From Rhodopseudomonas sp. P2A-2r (lineage in GTDB: Bacteria; Pseudomonadota; Alphaproteobacteria; Rhizobiales; Xanthobacteraceae), in assembly GCF_026015985.1 (NCBI RefSeq), contig NZ_CP110389.1:3132001-3196000 (forward strand): a stretch of DNA of 64,000 bases, given 5' to 3'. Positions within the stretch are counted from its first letter, which is position 1; every line of letters begins with the position of its first letter. A program made the position numbers and the translations under genes. The notes beneath the pieces are model-generated. The model ran no database searches and was not told the DNA's origin. It saw nothing but the letters and a program-made list of their open reading frames with translations. Shown piece after piece: positions 55,145 to 63,338 of this stretch.

Positions 55145-56241
55145 ATGAGCGCCGACGACGGACTTCCTCCTTCCCAGCAGGTCGATCAGATTCTGGGCTC
55201 GCCCAAGCTTGCGCTGGCGCTCGAGAACGACAGGTACAAGCATCTGCTGGACTATGCGCCGGTCGCGGTCGCCGTGTCGCGCGGGGCCGGCGCCGAGCAG
55301 CATGTCGTCTACATCAACAGGGCTTTCGAGGCCCTGATGTCGATGACAGCGGCCGATGTCGAGGGCCATGGCTGGACCAGCCTCGACGGCTTTCTCAATG
55401 AGGACAATGCGGAGCAGACCTTGGGTGAGGCGATCCGCGACGGCGAGGACTTCATCGGCGTGTTCCGTCCGGCCGTGCCGGTCGACCGCCTGGTTGTCGT
55501 GCAGGCCTACGCGTCGGTGATCGAGAGCGACGACGGCATCGAGAGTTTTCGCATCGCGGCGCTGGTTGATGTGGGTGGGCGCGAGCGGGCACAGATCGAG
55601 CAGTTCGAAAACCAGATCCGCGACCGCGATATGCTGATGCGCGAACTGCAGCACCGCGTGAAGAACAACCTGCAACTGGTCACCGCCCTGATCCGGCTGG
55701 AGGCGCGCTCCGCCGCCGAGGGGAATCGGTGGCGCTGGCGCGACTCGCCAGCCGTATCGACGCGCTGACCGTGTTGTACCGCACCTTGTCGGCGGAAAAC
55801 GCCGCGCCGGAGATCGATCTCGGCCAGTATCTGTCCGACATCGCGACCGCGGTGATGCAGGCCAGCGCGATGCCGGGGATCGAGCTCAAGCTCGAGGTCG
55901 GTTATTGCCCGTTGTCGATCAACGTCGCCATGCCCGCCGGGCTGCTGGTCAACGAGATGCTGACCAACGCGCTGAAATACGCCTTCGTCGGGCGCAACGG
56001 CGGCCAGCTCAAGCTGATCTGCAAGCAGGAAGGCGGCGAGGTCACGGCGGTGGTGTCCGACGATGGCGTGGGCCTCGGCGAAGGCCAGGAATGGCCATCG
56101 CCGCGCAAGCTCGGCGCGCTGATCCTGCAGACGCTCAAGGAAAATGCCAAGAACGTCAAATTCAACGCCGTCAGCCTTCGCGGGCAGGGGACCTGGTTCA
56201 CCCTGGTGTTCGACGCCGCGCCGATCTCGCCGCCGAATTAG
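55145..56241 (+). CDS. PAS domain sensor histidine kinase, HisKA_2 type (frame broken near 55722)
   Basis: An N-terminal PAS domain (about 25-150; YKHLLDYAPVAVAV, VVYINRAFEALM) is followed by the phosphoacceptor LMRELQHRVKNNLQLV (HisKA_2/HWE style) and an ATPase domain (LLVNEMLTNALKYAF, VVSDDGVGLGE, GALILQTL). The two halves lie in different frames: one base added to the G run at 55720-55723 gives AEGESVALARLASRID and joins them into about 365 residues. Soluble, no membrane segment, so it senses a cytoplasmic signal. No response regulator gene is adjacent. The kinases of this class often act in general stress or light responses; not determinable here. Confidence 0.85.
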
Positions 56242-56448
56242 GCGACCACGGAACTTGTTCCGCTCAACCGACTTCATCATTCGTTAGCCATGTTGCTGAC
56301 GCATATGCGGCGGTCCCGGCGTTAGCATCAAATGGCAACGCTTTGCGGTCAGATGTGGGTTGAGCCTTGCCAACATGGTCGTGACCGGACTGAACAGTGG
56401 GCGGGCCCGTGGCCGTATCGACGAATGGTTTTGAAGGCAGTGAATTTG

Positions 56449-57834
56449 ATGAGTGGGTTGCGTTCTATCGGTCTCGTCGTCGTGACGTCCGCACTCCTGC
56501 TCGGCTGTGCCTCGGTACATAACCTGCCCATCAACGTTCCCCTCAGCGATGCCAGTTCTGCCAATAAGGAAAAGATCGGTTTCGAGGATCCCGTCACGCT
56601 CGACGATGCCCTTGTCGGCCTGTCGTTTTCCGGCGGCGGCACCCGCGCGGCGGCGTTCTCGTTCGGCGTGTTGCAGGAACTGGACCGGGTACCGACCCGC
56701 GGTGCCGGCGGCTCGATGCTCGATCACGTCGACCTTATCTCGGGCGTGTCGGGCGGCTCGGTCACCGCGGCCTATTTCGGGCTGAAGAAGCGCGCCGCGC
56801 TGTCGGATTTCCGTGAGCGCTTCCTGCTGCGCAATGCGGAGGAGGGGCTCAATACGGAATTGTCGCTAGGCACCATCGGCCGCGCCTTCTCCGGCGGCAT
56901 CAACGACTCCACCGGCTTCACCAAGTGGCTCGATGCCAACCTGTTCGAAGGTGCCACCTTTGAGCATTTCCGCAGCGGCAAGCCGCGCATCTGGATCAAC
57001 GCCTCCGATATCTATAACCGGGTGCCGTTCGTGTTCGGCGCCACGGCCTTCACGGCGATCTGCAGCGACCTGACGCGCTACCCGCTTTCCAATGCGGTGG
57101 CAGCCTCGGCTGCCGTGCCGATCGCCTTTGCGCCGGCCGTGATCAAGGCGTTTCCCGGCACCTGCAACGATCCGTTGCCGCCGTCGATCATCAAGGCCGC
57201 CACCAATCGCAATGCCTCGCCGTCGCTGAGCGCCTATGCCAAGGCGATCATGCGCTACCGCGAAGGCGCGGTGCCATTCATCAAGCTGATGGATGGCGGA
57301 TTGGTCGACAATTACGGTATCTCAGGCTTCACCATCGAGCGCGAGTCGTCCGAGACGGCCTATGGACCGCTGACGCCGCAGCAGGCCGTGCAGCTGCGCC
57401 GGGCCCTGTTCCTGGTGGTGGACTCCAAGGCTGGCCTGTCGGGCAACTGGATCAACACCGTGGAGGGGCCAAGCGGCGTCGAGCTACTGTCGGCGGCGGT
57501 GGACACGACCATAGACGCCAGCGTCGGCTCCAGCTATTCGGCGTTCGATCGCGCCATGAAGGACTGGCAGACCTCGCTGATCAAATGGCGCTGCGGCCTG
57601 TCATCGACCGAGCGTGCGCGTTACGGCGCGCGGCCGGGCTGGAATTGCAAGGAATTGAATTTCTTCATCGGGCGTCTCGGCTTCGACCAGCTCGATCCGG
57701 CCCGCGCCAAGGTGCTCGAAGCGGTGCCGACCCGGTTCCAGTTGCCGCAGCAACAGGTCGACGACGTGATCGCCGCCGGCCGCGACGTGCTGCGCGAAAG
57801 TCCGGTGTTCAAGGCCTTCGCCGCCAGGATGTGA
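56449..57834 (+). CDS. Patatin-like phospholipase family lipoprotein
   Basis: About 461 residues. The N-terminus MSGLRSIGLVVVTSALLLGC ends in a lipobox (LLLGC), so it is probably a lipoprotein. The patatin core has VGLSFSGGGTRAAAFSFGVL (oxyanion loop), SGVSGGSVTAAYF (GxSxG nucleophile) and LMDGGLVDNYGISG (DGG catalytic aspartate). It cleaves acyl esters of lipids. Start 56449 was chosen because it begins the signal sequence; ATG 56425 in the same frame adds eight residues and is also possible. Monocistronic between the kinase and gatB. Confidence 0.85.
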   Translation: MSGLRSIGLVVVTSALLLGCASVHNLPINVPLSDASSANKEKIGFEDPVTLDDALVGLSFSGGGTRAAAFSFGVLQELDRVPTRGAGGSMLDHVDLISGVSGGSVTAAYFGLKKRAALSDFRERFLLRNAEEGLNTELSLGTIGRAFSGGINDSTGFTKWLDANLFEGATFEHFRSGKPRIWINASDIYNRVPFVFGATAFTAICSDLTRYPLSNAVAASAAVPIAFAPAVIKAFPGTCNDPLPPSIIKAATNRNASPSLSAYAKAIMRYREGAVPFIKLMDGGLVDNYGISGFTIERESSETAYGPLTPQQAVQLRRALFLVVDSKAGLSGNWINTVEGPSGVELLSAAVDTTIDASVGSSYSAFDRAMKDWQTSLIKWRCGLSSTERARYGARPGWNCKELNFFIGRLGFDQLDPARAKVLEAVPTRFQLPQQQVDDVIAAGRDVLRESPVFKAFAARM

Positions 57835-57913
57835 CCGCGACCACAGGCCCTCGGCGGCACGGCAAGTCACCTTTAGGGTTTTCTCGGTTCCGCCATCGGG
57901 GTAAAAGCGGCCT

Positions 57914-59398
57914 ATGAACGCACCTGTCAAACCGTCAAAACTCATCAAGGGCGCCACCGGCGACTGGGAAATGGTCATCGGGCTGGAGGTCCACGCCCAG
58001 GTCACCTCCCACTCGAAGCTGTTTTCCGGCTCCTCCACGGAATTCGGCGGCGCGCCGAACAGCCATGTGTCGCTGGTCGACGCGGCGATGCCGGGCATGC
58101 TGCCGGTCATCAACGAACATTGCGTCAGCCAGGCCGTGCGCACCGGCCTCGGCCTGAAGGCGCAGATCAACCGGCGCTCGACCTTCGATCGCAAGAATTA
58201 CTTCTATCCGGACTCGCCGCAGGGGTACCAGATCAGCCAGTACAAGTCGCCGGTGGTCGGTGAGGGCGAGGTGATCGTCGACACCGACGACGGCGACAGC
58301 TTCACGGTGGGGATCGAGCGGCTGCATCTGGAACAGGATGCCGGCAAGTTGCTGCACGACCAGGACCCGACCTCGACCCTCGTCGATCTCAACCGCTGCG
58401 GCGTCGCGCTGATGGAGATCGTCTCCAAGCCCGACCTGCGATCGGCCGAGCAGGCCAAGGCCTATGTGGCCAAGCTGCGCACCATCCTGCGCTATCTCGG
58501 CACCTGCGACGGCGACATGGAGAAGGGCAGCCTGCGCGCCGACGTCAACGTCTCCGTGCGCAAGCCGGGCGGCCCGCTCGGCACCCGCTGCGAGATCAAG
58601 AACGTCAATTCGATCCGCTTCATCGGCCAGGCCATCGACTACGAGGCCCGCCGCCAGATCGGTGTCCTCGAAGATGGCGGTACCATCGACCAGGAGACGC
58701 GGCTGTTCGACGCCGGCAAGGGCGAGACCCGCTCCATGCGCTCCAAGGAAGAGGCGCACGACTACCGCTATTTCCCGGATCCGGACCTGCTGCCGCTGGA
58801 ATTCAGCGAGGCCTATGTCGCCGCCCTGAAGGCCGACCTGCCTGAACTGCCCGACGAGAAGAAGGTGCGTTTCATCGGCGACTTCGGGCTGACGCCCTAT
58901 GACGCCGCCGTGCTGGTCAGCGAGCGCGAGAGCGCCGAGTTCTTCGAGACGGTGCTTTCGAAACTGGCCGACAAGGTCCGCGACGGCAAGCTGGCCGCCA
59001 ACTGGGTCATCAACGAATTGTTCGGTCGGCTCAACAAGGAAGGCCAGGACATCACATCCTCGCCGGTGTCGGCGGTCCAGATGGCTTCCATAGTTGACCT
59101 GATCGGCGAAGGCGTCATCTCCGGCAAGATCGCCAAGGAGCTGTTCGAGATCGTCTGGACTGAAGGCGGCGATCCGCGGGCGCTGGTTGAAGCCCGCGGC
59201 ATGAAGCAGGTGACCGACATGGGCGCCATCGAGAAGGTGGTGGACGAGATCATCGCCGCCAATCCCGACAAGGTGGCGCAGGCCCAGGCCAAGCCGGCAT
59301 TGATGGGCTGGTTCGTCGGTCAGGTGATGAAGTCGTCGGGTGGCAAGGCCAACCCGCAAGCCGTCAACGATCTCCTGAAGCGCAAGCTCGGCATCTGA
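57914..59398 (+). CDS. gatB: Asp-tRNA(Asn)/Glu-tRNA(Gln) amidotransferase subunit B
   Basis: 494 residues. It binds the tRNA and transfers ammonia to the activated amino acid. [68 protein letters not shown] and the C-terminal GatB/YqeY domain ([19 protein letters not shown]) are all present. Full length and unbroken. It is not in the same operon as gatC and gatA, which lie about 2.9 kb upstream. Confidence 0.96.
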   Translation: MNAPVKPSKLIKGATGDWEMVIGLEVHAQVTSHSKLFSGSSTEFGGAPNSHVSLVDAAMPGMLPVINEHCVSQAVRTGLGLKAQINRRSTFDRKNYFYPDSPQGYQISQYKSPVVGEGEVIVDTDDGDSFTVGIERLHLEQDAGKLLHDQDPTSTLVDLNRCGVALMEIVSKPDLRSAEQAKAYVAKLRTILRYLGTCDGDMEKGSLRADVNVSVRKPGGPLGTRCEIKNVNSIRFIGQAIDYEARRQIGVLEDGGTIDQETRLFDAGKGETRSMRSKEEAHDYRYFPDPDLLPLEFSEAYVAALKADLPELPDEKKVRFIGDFGLTPYDAAVLVSERESAEFFETVLSKLADKVRDGKLAANWVINELFGRLNKEGQDITSSPVSAVQMASIVDLIGEGVISGKIAKELFEIVWTEGGDPRALVEARGMKQVTDMGAIEKVVDEIIAANPDKVAQAQAKPALMGWFVGQVMKSSGGKANPQAVNDLLKRKLGI

Positions 59399-59938
59399 AC
59401 GGCCTGCGGCGCCGCGCTTGCGGCGTCGCTGCAGCCTGCGTGATCCACTGTTCGGCAAGCGACGTCGTGCTGCGCGGGCGACAACAGCGGCACGAATCAG
59501 GGATGCCGATTCGTCAAAAAATGCGGTTGCAGCGACGGACGATAAGTCCCCAACGCGATTTTCCCGAAAATTTTTTCATTGCCAAAAAACGCGACTCAGA
59601 GTCCGCGACCGCTATTTTCGTGCGTCGGCGCCGACTCGAAGCCGCGGATAAATGTTGTATTTATCTGATATCACGAATCTGAATTGTGGCTGTGACACAG
59701 CCACTTCCTACAATCTTGACAAACGCAGATGTAGAGTTTCCGCGCGTTTCTGGCATTGTCCGTGTACGAGCCGTCGAGTTGTCGTTGCGCGCGTGGGACG
59801 CATGGCGTCATCGTGTCATCAACACTTCCTTAAGCGGGACACTGTTTTTTCTAATGTGTTGGTGTATTCGGGATGTAGTGCATCTCGATTCCCGAGTGCA
59901 CGCAGCGACTAGCGATCACTTTTATTCAGGAGGGCAAC
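59399..59938. other. 540-base intergenic leader region before the lysine-rich ORF
   Basis: No convincing protein gene. From about 59560 on it is clearly richer in A and T than its surroundings. It contains the perfect palindrome at 59686-59704 and, near 59860-59896, partly complementary blocks (TCGGGA and TCCCGA). No known RNA family was recognised. It probably serves as promoter and long 5' leader of the 34-residue gene. Confidence 0.45.
59686..59704. promoter_or_regulatory. 19-base palindrome GTGGCTGTG-A-CACAGCCAC
   Basis: Perfect 9-base arms around a single A, 235 bases upstream of the lysine-rich ORF. It may be an operator or, in RNA, a hairpin. Confidence 0.45.
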
Positions 59939-60043
59939 ATGGCCAAGAAAGCTAAGAAGGCGAAGAAGGCAGTGAAGAAGGCAACGAAGAGCGCAGTGAA
60001 GAAGACTGCCAAGAAGACGAAGAAGGTTGCCAAGAAGAAGTAA
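59939..60043 (+). CDS. Lysine-rich mini-protein, histone H1-like tail
   Basis: 34 residues from ATG 59939 to TAA 60041-60043, with an excellent ribosome site (AGGAGG) four bases upstream. About half of the residues are lysine and the rest mainly alanine, valine and threonine, arranged as KKAxKK repeats (MAKKAKKAKKAVKK and so on), like the basic tails of H1-like or AlgP-like DNA-binding proteins. Such a peptide would bind DNA or RNA by charge. I know of no named family for it. It stands alone in a gene-poor stretch. Confidence 0.7.
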   Translation: MAKKAKKAKKAVKKATKSAVKKTAKKTKKVAKKK

Positions 60044-60739
60044 CTCTTCTTCTGAAACTGCCGGCGGCTTGCTGCCGGCGACGTCACAGAGCCTCCACGA
60101 CAGTTGCTTCTCGAAGTGATCTGGCACGCAGGCTCTGGCTGACGAAGAGGGTGTCGGCGAGACATCAGGTCAAACGGCCGGACCGTTATCTCATGCGGGG
60201 CTTGTCCTCCTGTGATGCGGTTCGGCAAAGAACGCGGCGCTTCGGCTTTGCGGCTCTTTGTTCGTTGCGGATCTCCGGTCCGCAGTTTCAGCGGCGCTCA
60301 CCGCCATTGGAATCTGATCCTGACGTGTTCGCCGACGCCCTCGTCCTTTGCCGGTGCGGCTTGTCCCCGGCTCGCTGTTTCCCTTTCACGAACATATCGA
60401 CCCGACGTCTGAGGCGTCAGAACTCCGTGCGCCTGGGGCAGGGCCGGGCGCTTGCGATGCTGCGGCGGCCTGCATGGCAGGATGGTTATCGGTCTGCTCA
60501 CCGACACGGTAAACCAAATCTGCCGCCGGCGATAAAGCCCAGCAAAACCAGCATCTCACGTGACTCGCCGGTGGGCGGTGAGGATTGCGTTCAGAATCCG
60601 TTCATCGCGATACTTAAACTGCTCTTCAAATTTTATCGGTCATGATCATCCCCACAAGCCGGAAAACGGCGACGGGACGTTGGACAGTCAGACAGGAGCC
60701 GCACTCGAACGAGGCGGCAACGATAAAAGGAGAGATCGC
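60044..60739. other. 696-base region without a supported gene
   Basis: A GC-rich hairpin at about 60060-60081 (TGCCGGC...GCCGGCG) follows the lysine-rich gene and may end its transcript, without a T run. ORFs in this stretch have no family signal, no good ribosome sites, and compositional noise typical of GC-rich sequence. An AT-rich segment near 60610-60645 may be the promoter of the next gene. Confidence 0.4.
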
Positions 60740-61006
60740 ATGTTTCAGGGAATCATCAACTTCGACACCGCCGAGCCGGTCGATACCAGCGCCATCCAGG
60801 ACGTCCTGTTCGATCGCGGAATGCACTGGTCGTGCGGTCGCTCGGGCATCGTCGATCTTGTCGCGGCGCACAAATGGTTCAATCTTGCCGCCATGAAGGG
60901 CCGTGCGGATGCTCTGGCGATGCGTCGCGAAGTCGCCGAAATGATGTCCGAGGTTGAGGTCGCCGCGGCCCAGCGCGCCGCCCGCGCCTGGCTGACCACC
61001 CATTGA
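60740..61006 (+). CDS. Sel1-repeat-like small protein
   Basis: 88 residues. After MFQGIINFDTAEPVDTSAIQ, the helical part GIVDLVAAHKWFNLAAMKGRADALAMRREV (residues about 37-66) fits one Sel1 repeat (WFxxAAxxGxxxA...), and EVEVAAAQRAARAWL ends the protein in a helix. The ATG has AAAGGAGA upstream. Sel1 repeats bind partner proteins; its role is unknown. It stands alone in a sparsely coding region. Confidence 0.75.
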   Translation: MFQGIINFDTAEPVDTSAIQDVLFDRGMHWSCGRSGIVDLVAAHKWFNLAAMKGRADALAMRREVAEMMSEVEVAAAQRAARAWLTTH

Positions 61007-61142
61007 TCGCGAGCCTTCGCGCCGCATCGCGTCGGCACGTTCTCAAAGACGGCTTTTGAGCCAACGCTGAGAACCCGGACGTCGCCGCACGCCGTCGGCA
61101 ACGTGGGCATCCGTCCGGACCGGCAATCGTCGCGCTGATAGC

Positions 61143-61427
61143 TCAGGCTTTCAGGAAGGCGAGCCGTTCATCGGTGCGGCCCGGAGTGACGGCGAGGATT
61201 TCAGCTTTGACCACACCTTCGGCGACGAAGGGATCATCCTGCACACGTGCTTCGATCTCCTCCAGCGAAGCATTGTGCGCAAGGATCGCGCCGCCGGCGT
61301 TCGGCTGGAGGCCGCCGACCAGCAGAAAGACACCATCGTCGAATCCGCTTTTGATCCAGGCATTGTGCCCGTCCATGAACCGCGGGGCTTTGGTCTTGTC
61401 GACGAAGCGAAGGGTGATGATGAACAT
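61143..61427 (-). CDS. YciI family protein
   Basis: 94 residues of the YciI-like ferredoxin fold: MFIITLRFVDKTKAPRFMDGHNAWIKSGF, LVGGLQPNAGGAILAHNASLEEIEARVQDDPFV, and the conserved Asp/His pair region DGHNAW. Members are small putative enzymes of unknown function, often fused to sigma factors or monooxygenases. ATG 61427 begins the domain; the longer ORF to 61922 is not supported. Confidence 0.8.
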   Translation of the reverse strand: MFIITLRFVDKTKAPRFMDGHNAWIKSGFDDGVFLLVGGLQPNAGGAILAHNASLEEIEARVQDDPFVAEGVVKAEILAVTPGRTDERLAFLKA

Positions 61428-61822
61428 GGTCTCTCCGACAGGCGGGTGGGCTGGCGTCGGGCTTTGCGCGGCAACATAGGTGAGGCGCCGCCGCCTGAAT
61501 TGCTGCAACCGATCAATTGGCGGTTCTCGATCACCATTGTGAACTGACGCTCGGCAGGAATAGCTCCGGGGACCGGCTGTCGATATGGCGCCGAGTGAGG
61601 GGCGGGGGAGCCTCAAGGGTTTCAACCCCGTCGCGACCGGAGCCTTCAAGCTCCGATCTGCATATTCGAGATTAACCGGAAGATGAAAGCGAACCTCTGG
61701 GAGATGCGATTCTCCCAGGTCGGGGCGCTGCGCTGGTTGTCGTCGCTCAGCGCCGCTGCATGTTTTCCGATCGACGTCGAGACATCGCCGGTCGGGCGAG
61801 CGGATATATCCCGTCAGTGCAT
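61428..61822. other. 395-base intergenic region
   Basis: No gene is supported. A hairpin CTGGGAGA...TCTCCCAG (61697-61704 with 61711-61718) is present without a T run. Nothing else recognised. Confidence 0.4.
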
Positions 61823-61983
61823 TTAACTCTCGATGTTGACCGGCAGCCGCAGCTCGGCAGCCCGATCCTTTTTGCCTGCTTCCGAAGCGCATGCTCTCGC
61901 TTCTCAAATGCAGCCAGCTCATTCTGCACCAATGCCATGAAGCTTTCGCGGCTGGCGTTCGCAGAGTTCGTCATTTCCGTCAT
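61823..61983 (-). CDS. Small hypothetical protein, 53 residues (frame broken near 61870)
   Basis: From ATG 61983 (AGGAA upstream) the frame reads MTEMTNSANASRESFMALVQ, then a charged helix (NELAAFEKREHALRKQAK). Continuing the same frame gives an unnatural Cys-rich end, while inserting one A in the A run at about 61871 gives KKDRAAELRLPVNIES and a stop at 61823-61825. That end is more protein-like, so the gene is probably 53 residues. No family recognised. Confidence 0.5.
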
Positions 61984-62554
61984 CGACAGTTCCTGTTGAA
62001 TGTCATCCAAGTGACGCGCAACTGTATCCGCTTGGCGGCTGCAACAAAAGCTTCGCAGAAGTTGCATCTGGGGGCGCTTCCAGGCGCCAGGCTCGACGCG
62101 TGCGGTTCGCCGCAGCGCGCGAACATCCTCCGGCCGGCAACGTTGCCAGGATGCATACCTGCACCGGTATCGTTTCGCGGTTGTCGGGAGGAGGGGCCGG
62201 CGAGTTGTGCGGAGGTCTTCAGGATCGCGCGATGCCGCCGACAGGCTGGTCCATGATCTGCCGCGCGCGGGACCGGGCGGATGCAAACAGGATCAAGCGC
62301 AACAACGTCGTCCGGACCATCGTCCGGCCAGTTCGCACCGGCTCGTTTCCAGCGAACATCGGATGTGGCGGCTGCCCATGACGGGAATCGCGTCTGGCAT
62401 TACCGCCCTGCGAAAGCAGCAATGACGGTGAGGGCGATCGGAGATGCAGATGCGTTGCGGACTCGCTCGCGCCACGGTGTGTCCCGTCGAAAGCGTGTTG
62501 CAGGCACACATGTCGGATAGGAAACGGGATTCTGTGCTTCAAATAACCCAGTAG
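61984..62554. other. 571-base region without a supported gene
   Basis: ORFs on both strands here show no family signal or ribosome sites and were rejected. No rRNA, tRNA or known RNA motif recognised apart from the tRNA that begins at 62555. Confidence 0.4.
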
Positions 62555-62646
62555 TGGCGGAGCCGGAGGGATTCGAACCCTCGATACCCGGTAAAAGGTA
62601 TGCCGCTTTAGCAAAGCGGTGCCTTCAGCCACTCGGCCACAGCTCC
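62555..62646 (-). tRNA. tRNA-Ser (anticodon GCU)
   Basis: On the minus strand the sequence starts GGAGCTGTGGCCGAGTGG and ends GGTTCGAATCCCTCCGGCTCCG followed by an encoded CCA. The acceptor stem GGAGCTG pairs with CGGCTCC (one G-T pair). The anticodon loop contains TTTGCTAAA, hence anticodon GCU, reading AGC/AGU serine codons. The long variable arm of class II tRNAs (serine) is present (GGCATACCTTTTACCGGGTATC). Confidence 0.95.
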
Positions 62647-63338
62647 ATCGCGTTGGATATGCCCCACGTGGCCTCGCGCCGCAAGCGCCAGATCGAGAGT
62701 CGTCGCTTTGCGCACACCGAATCGTTGCCGGGCCGAACGCACGACCTGCGCTGCGCTGCCGTCTGGAGCAGGTTCCGGCGCGGAACCAAGGACTTGGCGC
62801 CGCGCGTGGCGCTGTCCGGTCAGCCAAACCATTCTGCTGCCCATAGACGTCAGCGTGCGTTCTTGCCCTCTCCGGCGCCCGCCGGGACACCAAGCCGGGC
62901 TCCGGGCAGGAAGTTCTGACGACCGATTCGCAGGTTGTGCGGGGATCCGGGTGCGGGTTGCCGCCGAGGGGCGCATTCGCCGCCTTTTGGGGAACAAGCC
63001 GGGGCGACTTAAAAAGCCAAATAGTATCAATTGCTTGTCCCTTGTTCCGGATCACAAAAGCGTGTGATTTGTGCAACACCCCGCTGAAAACGGCCGGATT
63101 CGGGCCTCATCGAGGCGTTCCTTTGTTGCGCAGCGCAACAGGTTGGTTGATGGTCCGGGTGCGACGGAGGGGGCATCCCGAGGTCGTCCCGCAAAGTATT
63201 CGCTTTGAACCCTCGCACACGTGCGGGTGTGTTCGGAGGGTGAAGCGCTTTTGCGGGTTGTCAGGGATCAAGGAACTGTTCGCGGGTGATCCTCACCCCG
63301 GACCTGGAACCTGTCCCTTTAACAACTTGGAGGTTTAC
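62647..63338. other. 692-base leader region before the porin gene
   Basis: No convincing coding sequence; the short ORFs lack family signal. From about 63000 it is richer in A and T and holds the palindrome TGTTGCGC-A-GCGCAACA (63124-63140), about 200 bases before the porin ATG. This is a plausible site for a long 5' leader and regulation of the porin. Confidence 0.45.
63124..63140. promoter_or_regulatory. 17-base palindrome upstream of the porin gene
   Basis: Perfect 8-base arms around one A (TGTTGCGC, GCGCAACA). It lies in the leader of the porin gene; no regulator can be named. Confidence 0.4.

Noticed and set aside
57935..59458. Leftward ORF of 507 codons opposite gatB
   Set aside because: Mirror frame of gatB without family features or ribosome site.
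60151..60645. Rightward ORF of 164 codons between the lysine-rich gene and the Sel1-like gene
   Set aside because: No family signal, no ribosome site, Arg/Ser-rich composition as expected for non-coding GC-rich DNA.
62608..63030. Leftward ORF of 140 codons in the porin leader
   Set aside because: Overlaps the tRNA-Ser gene, has no ribosome site and no family.
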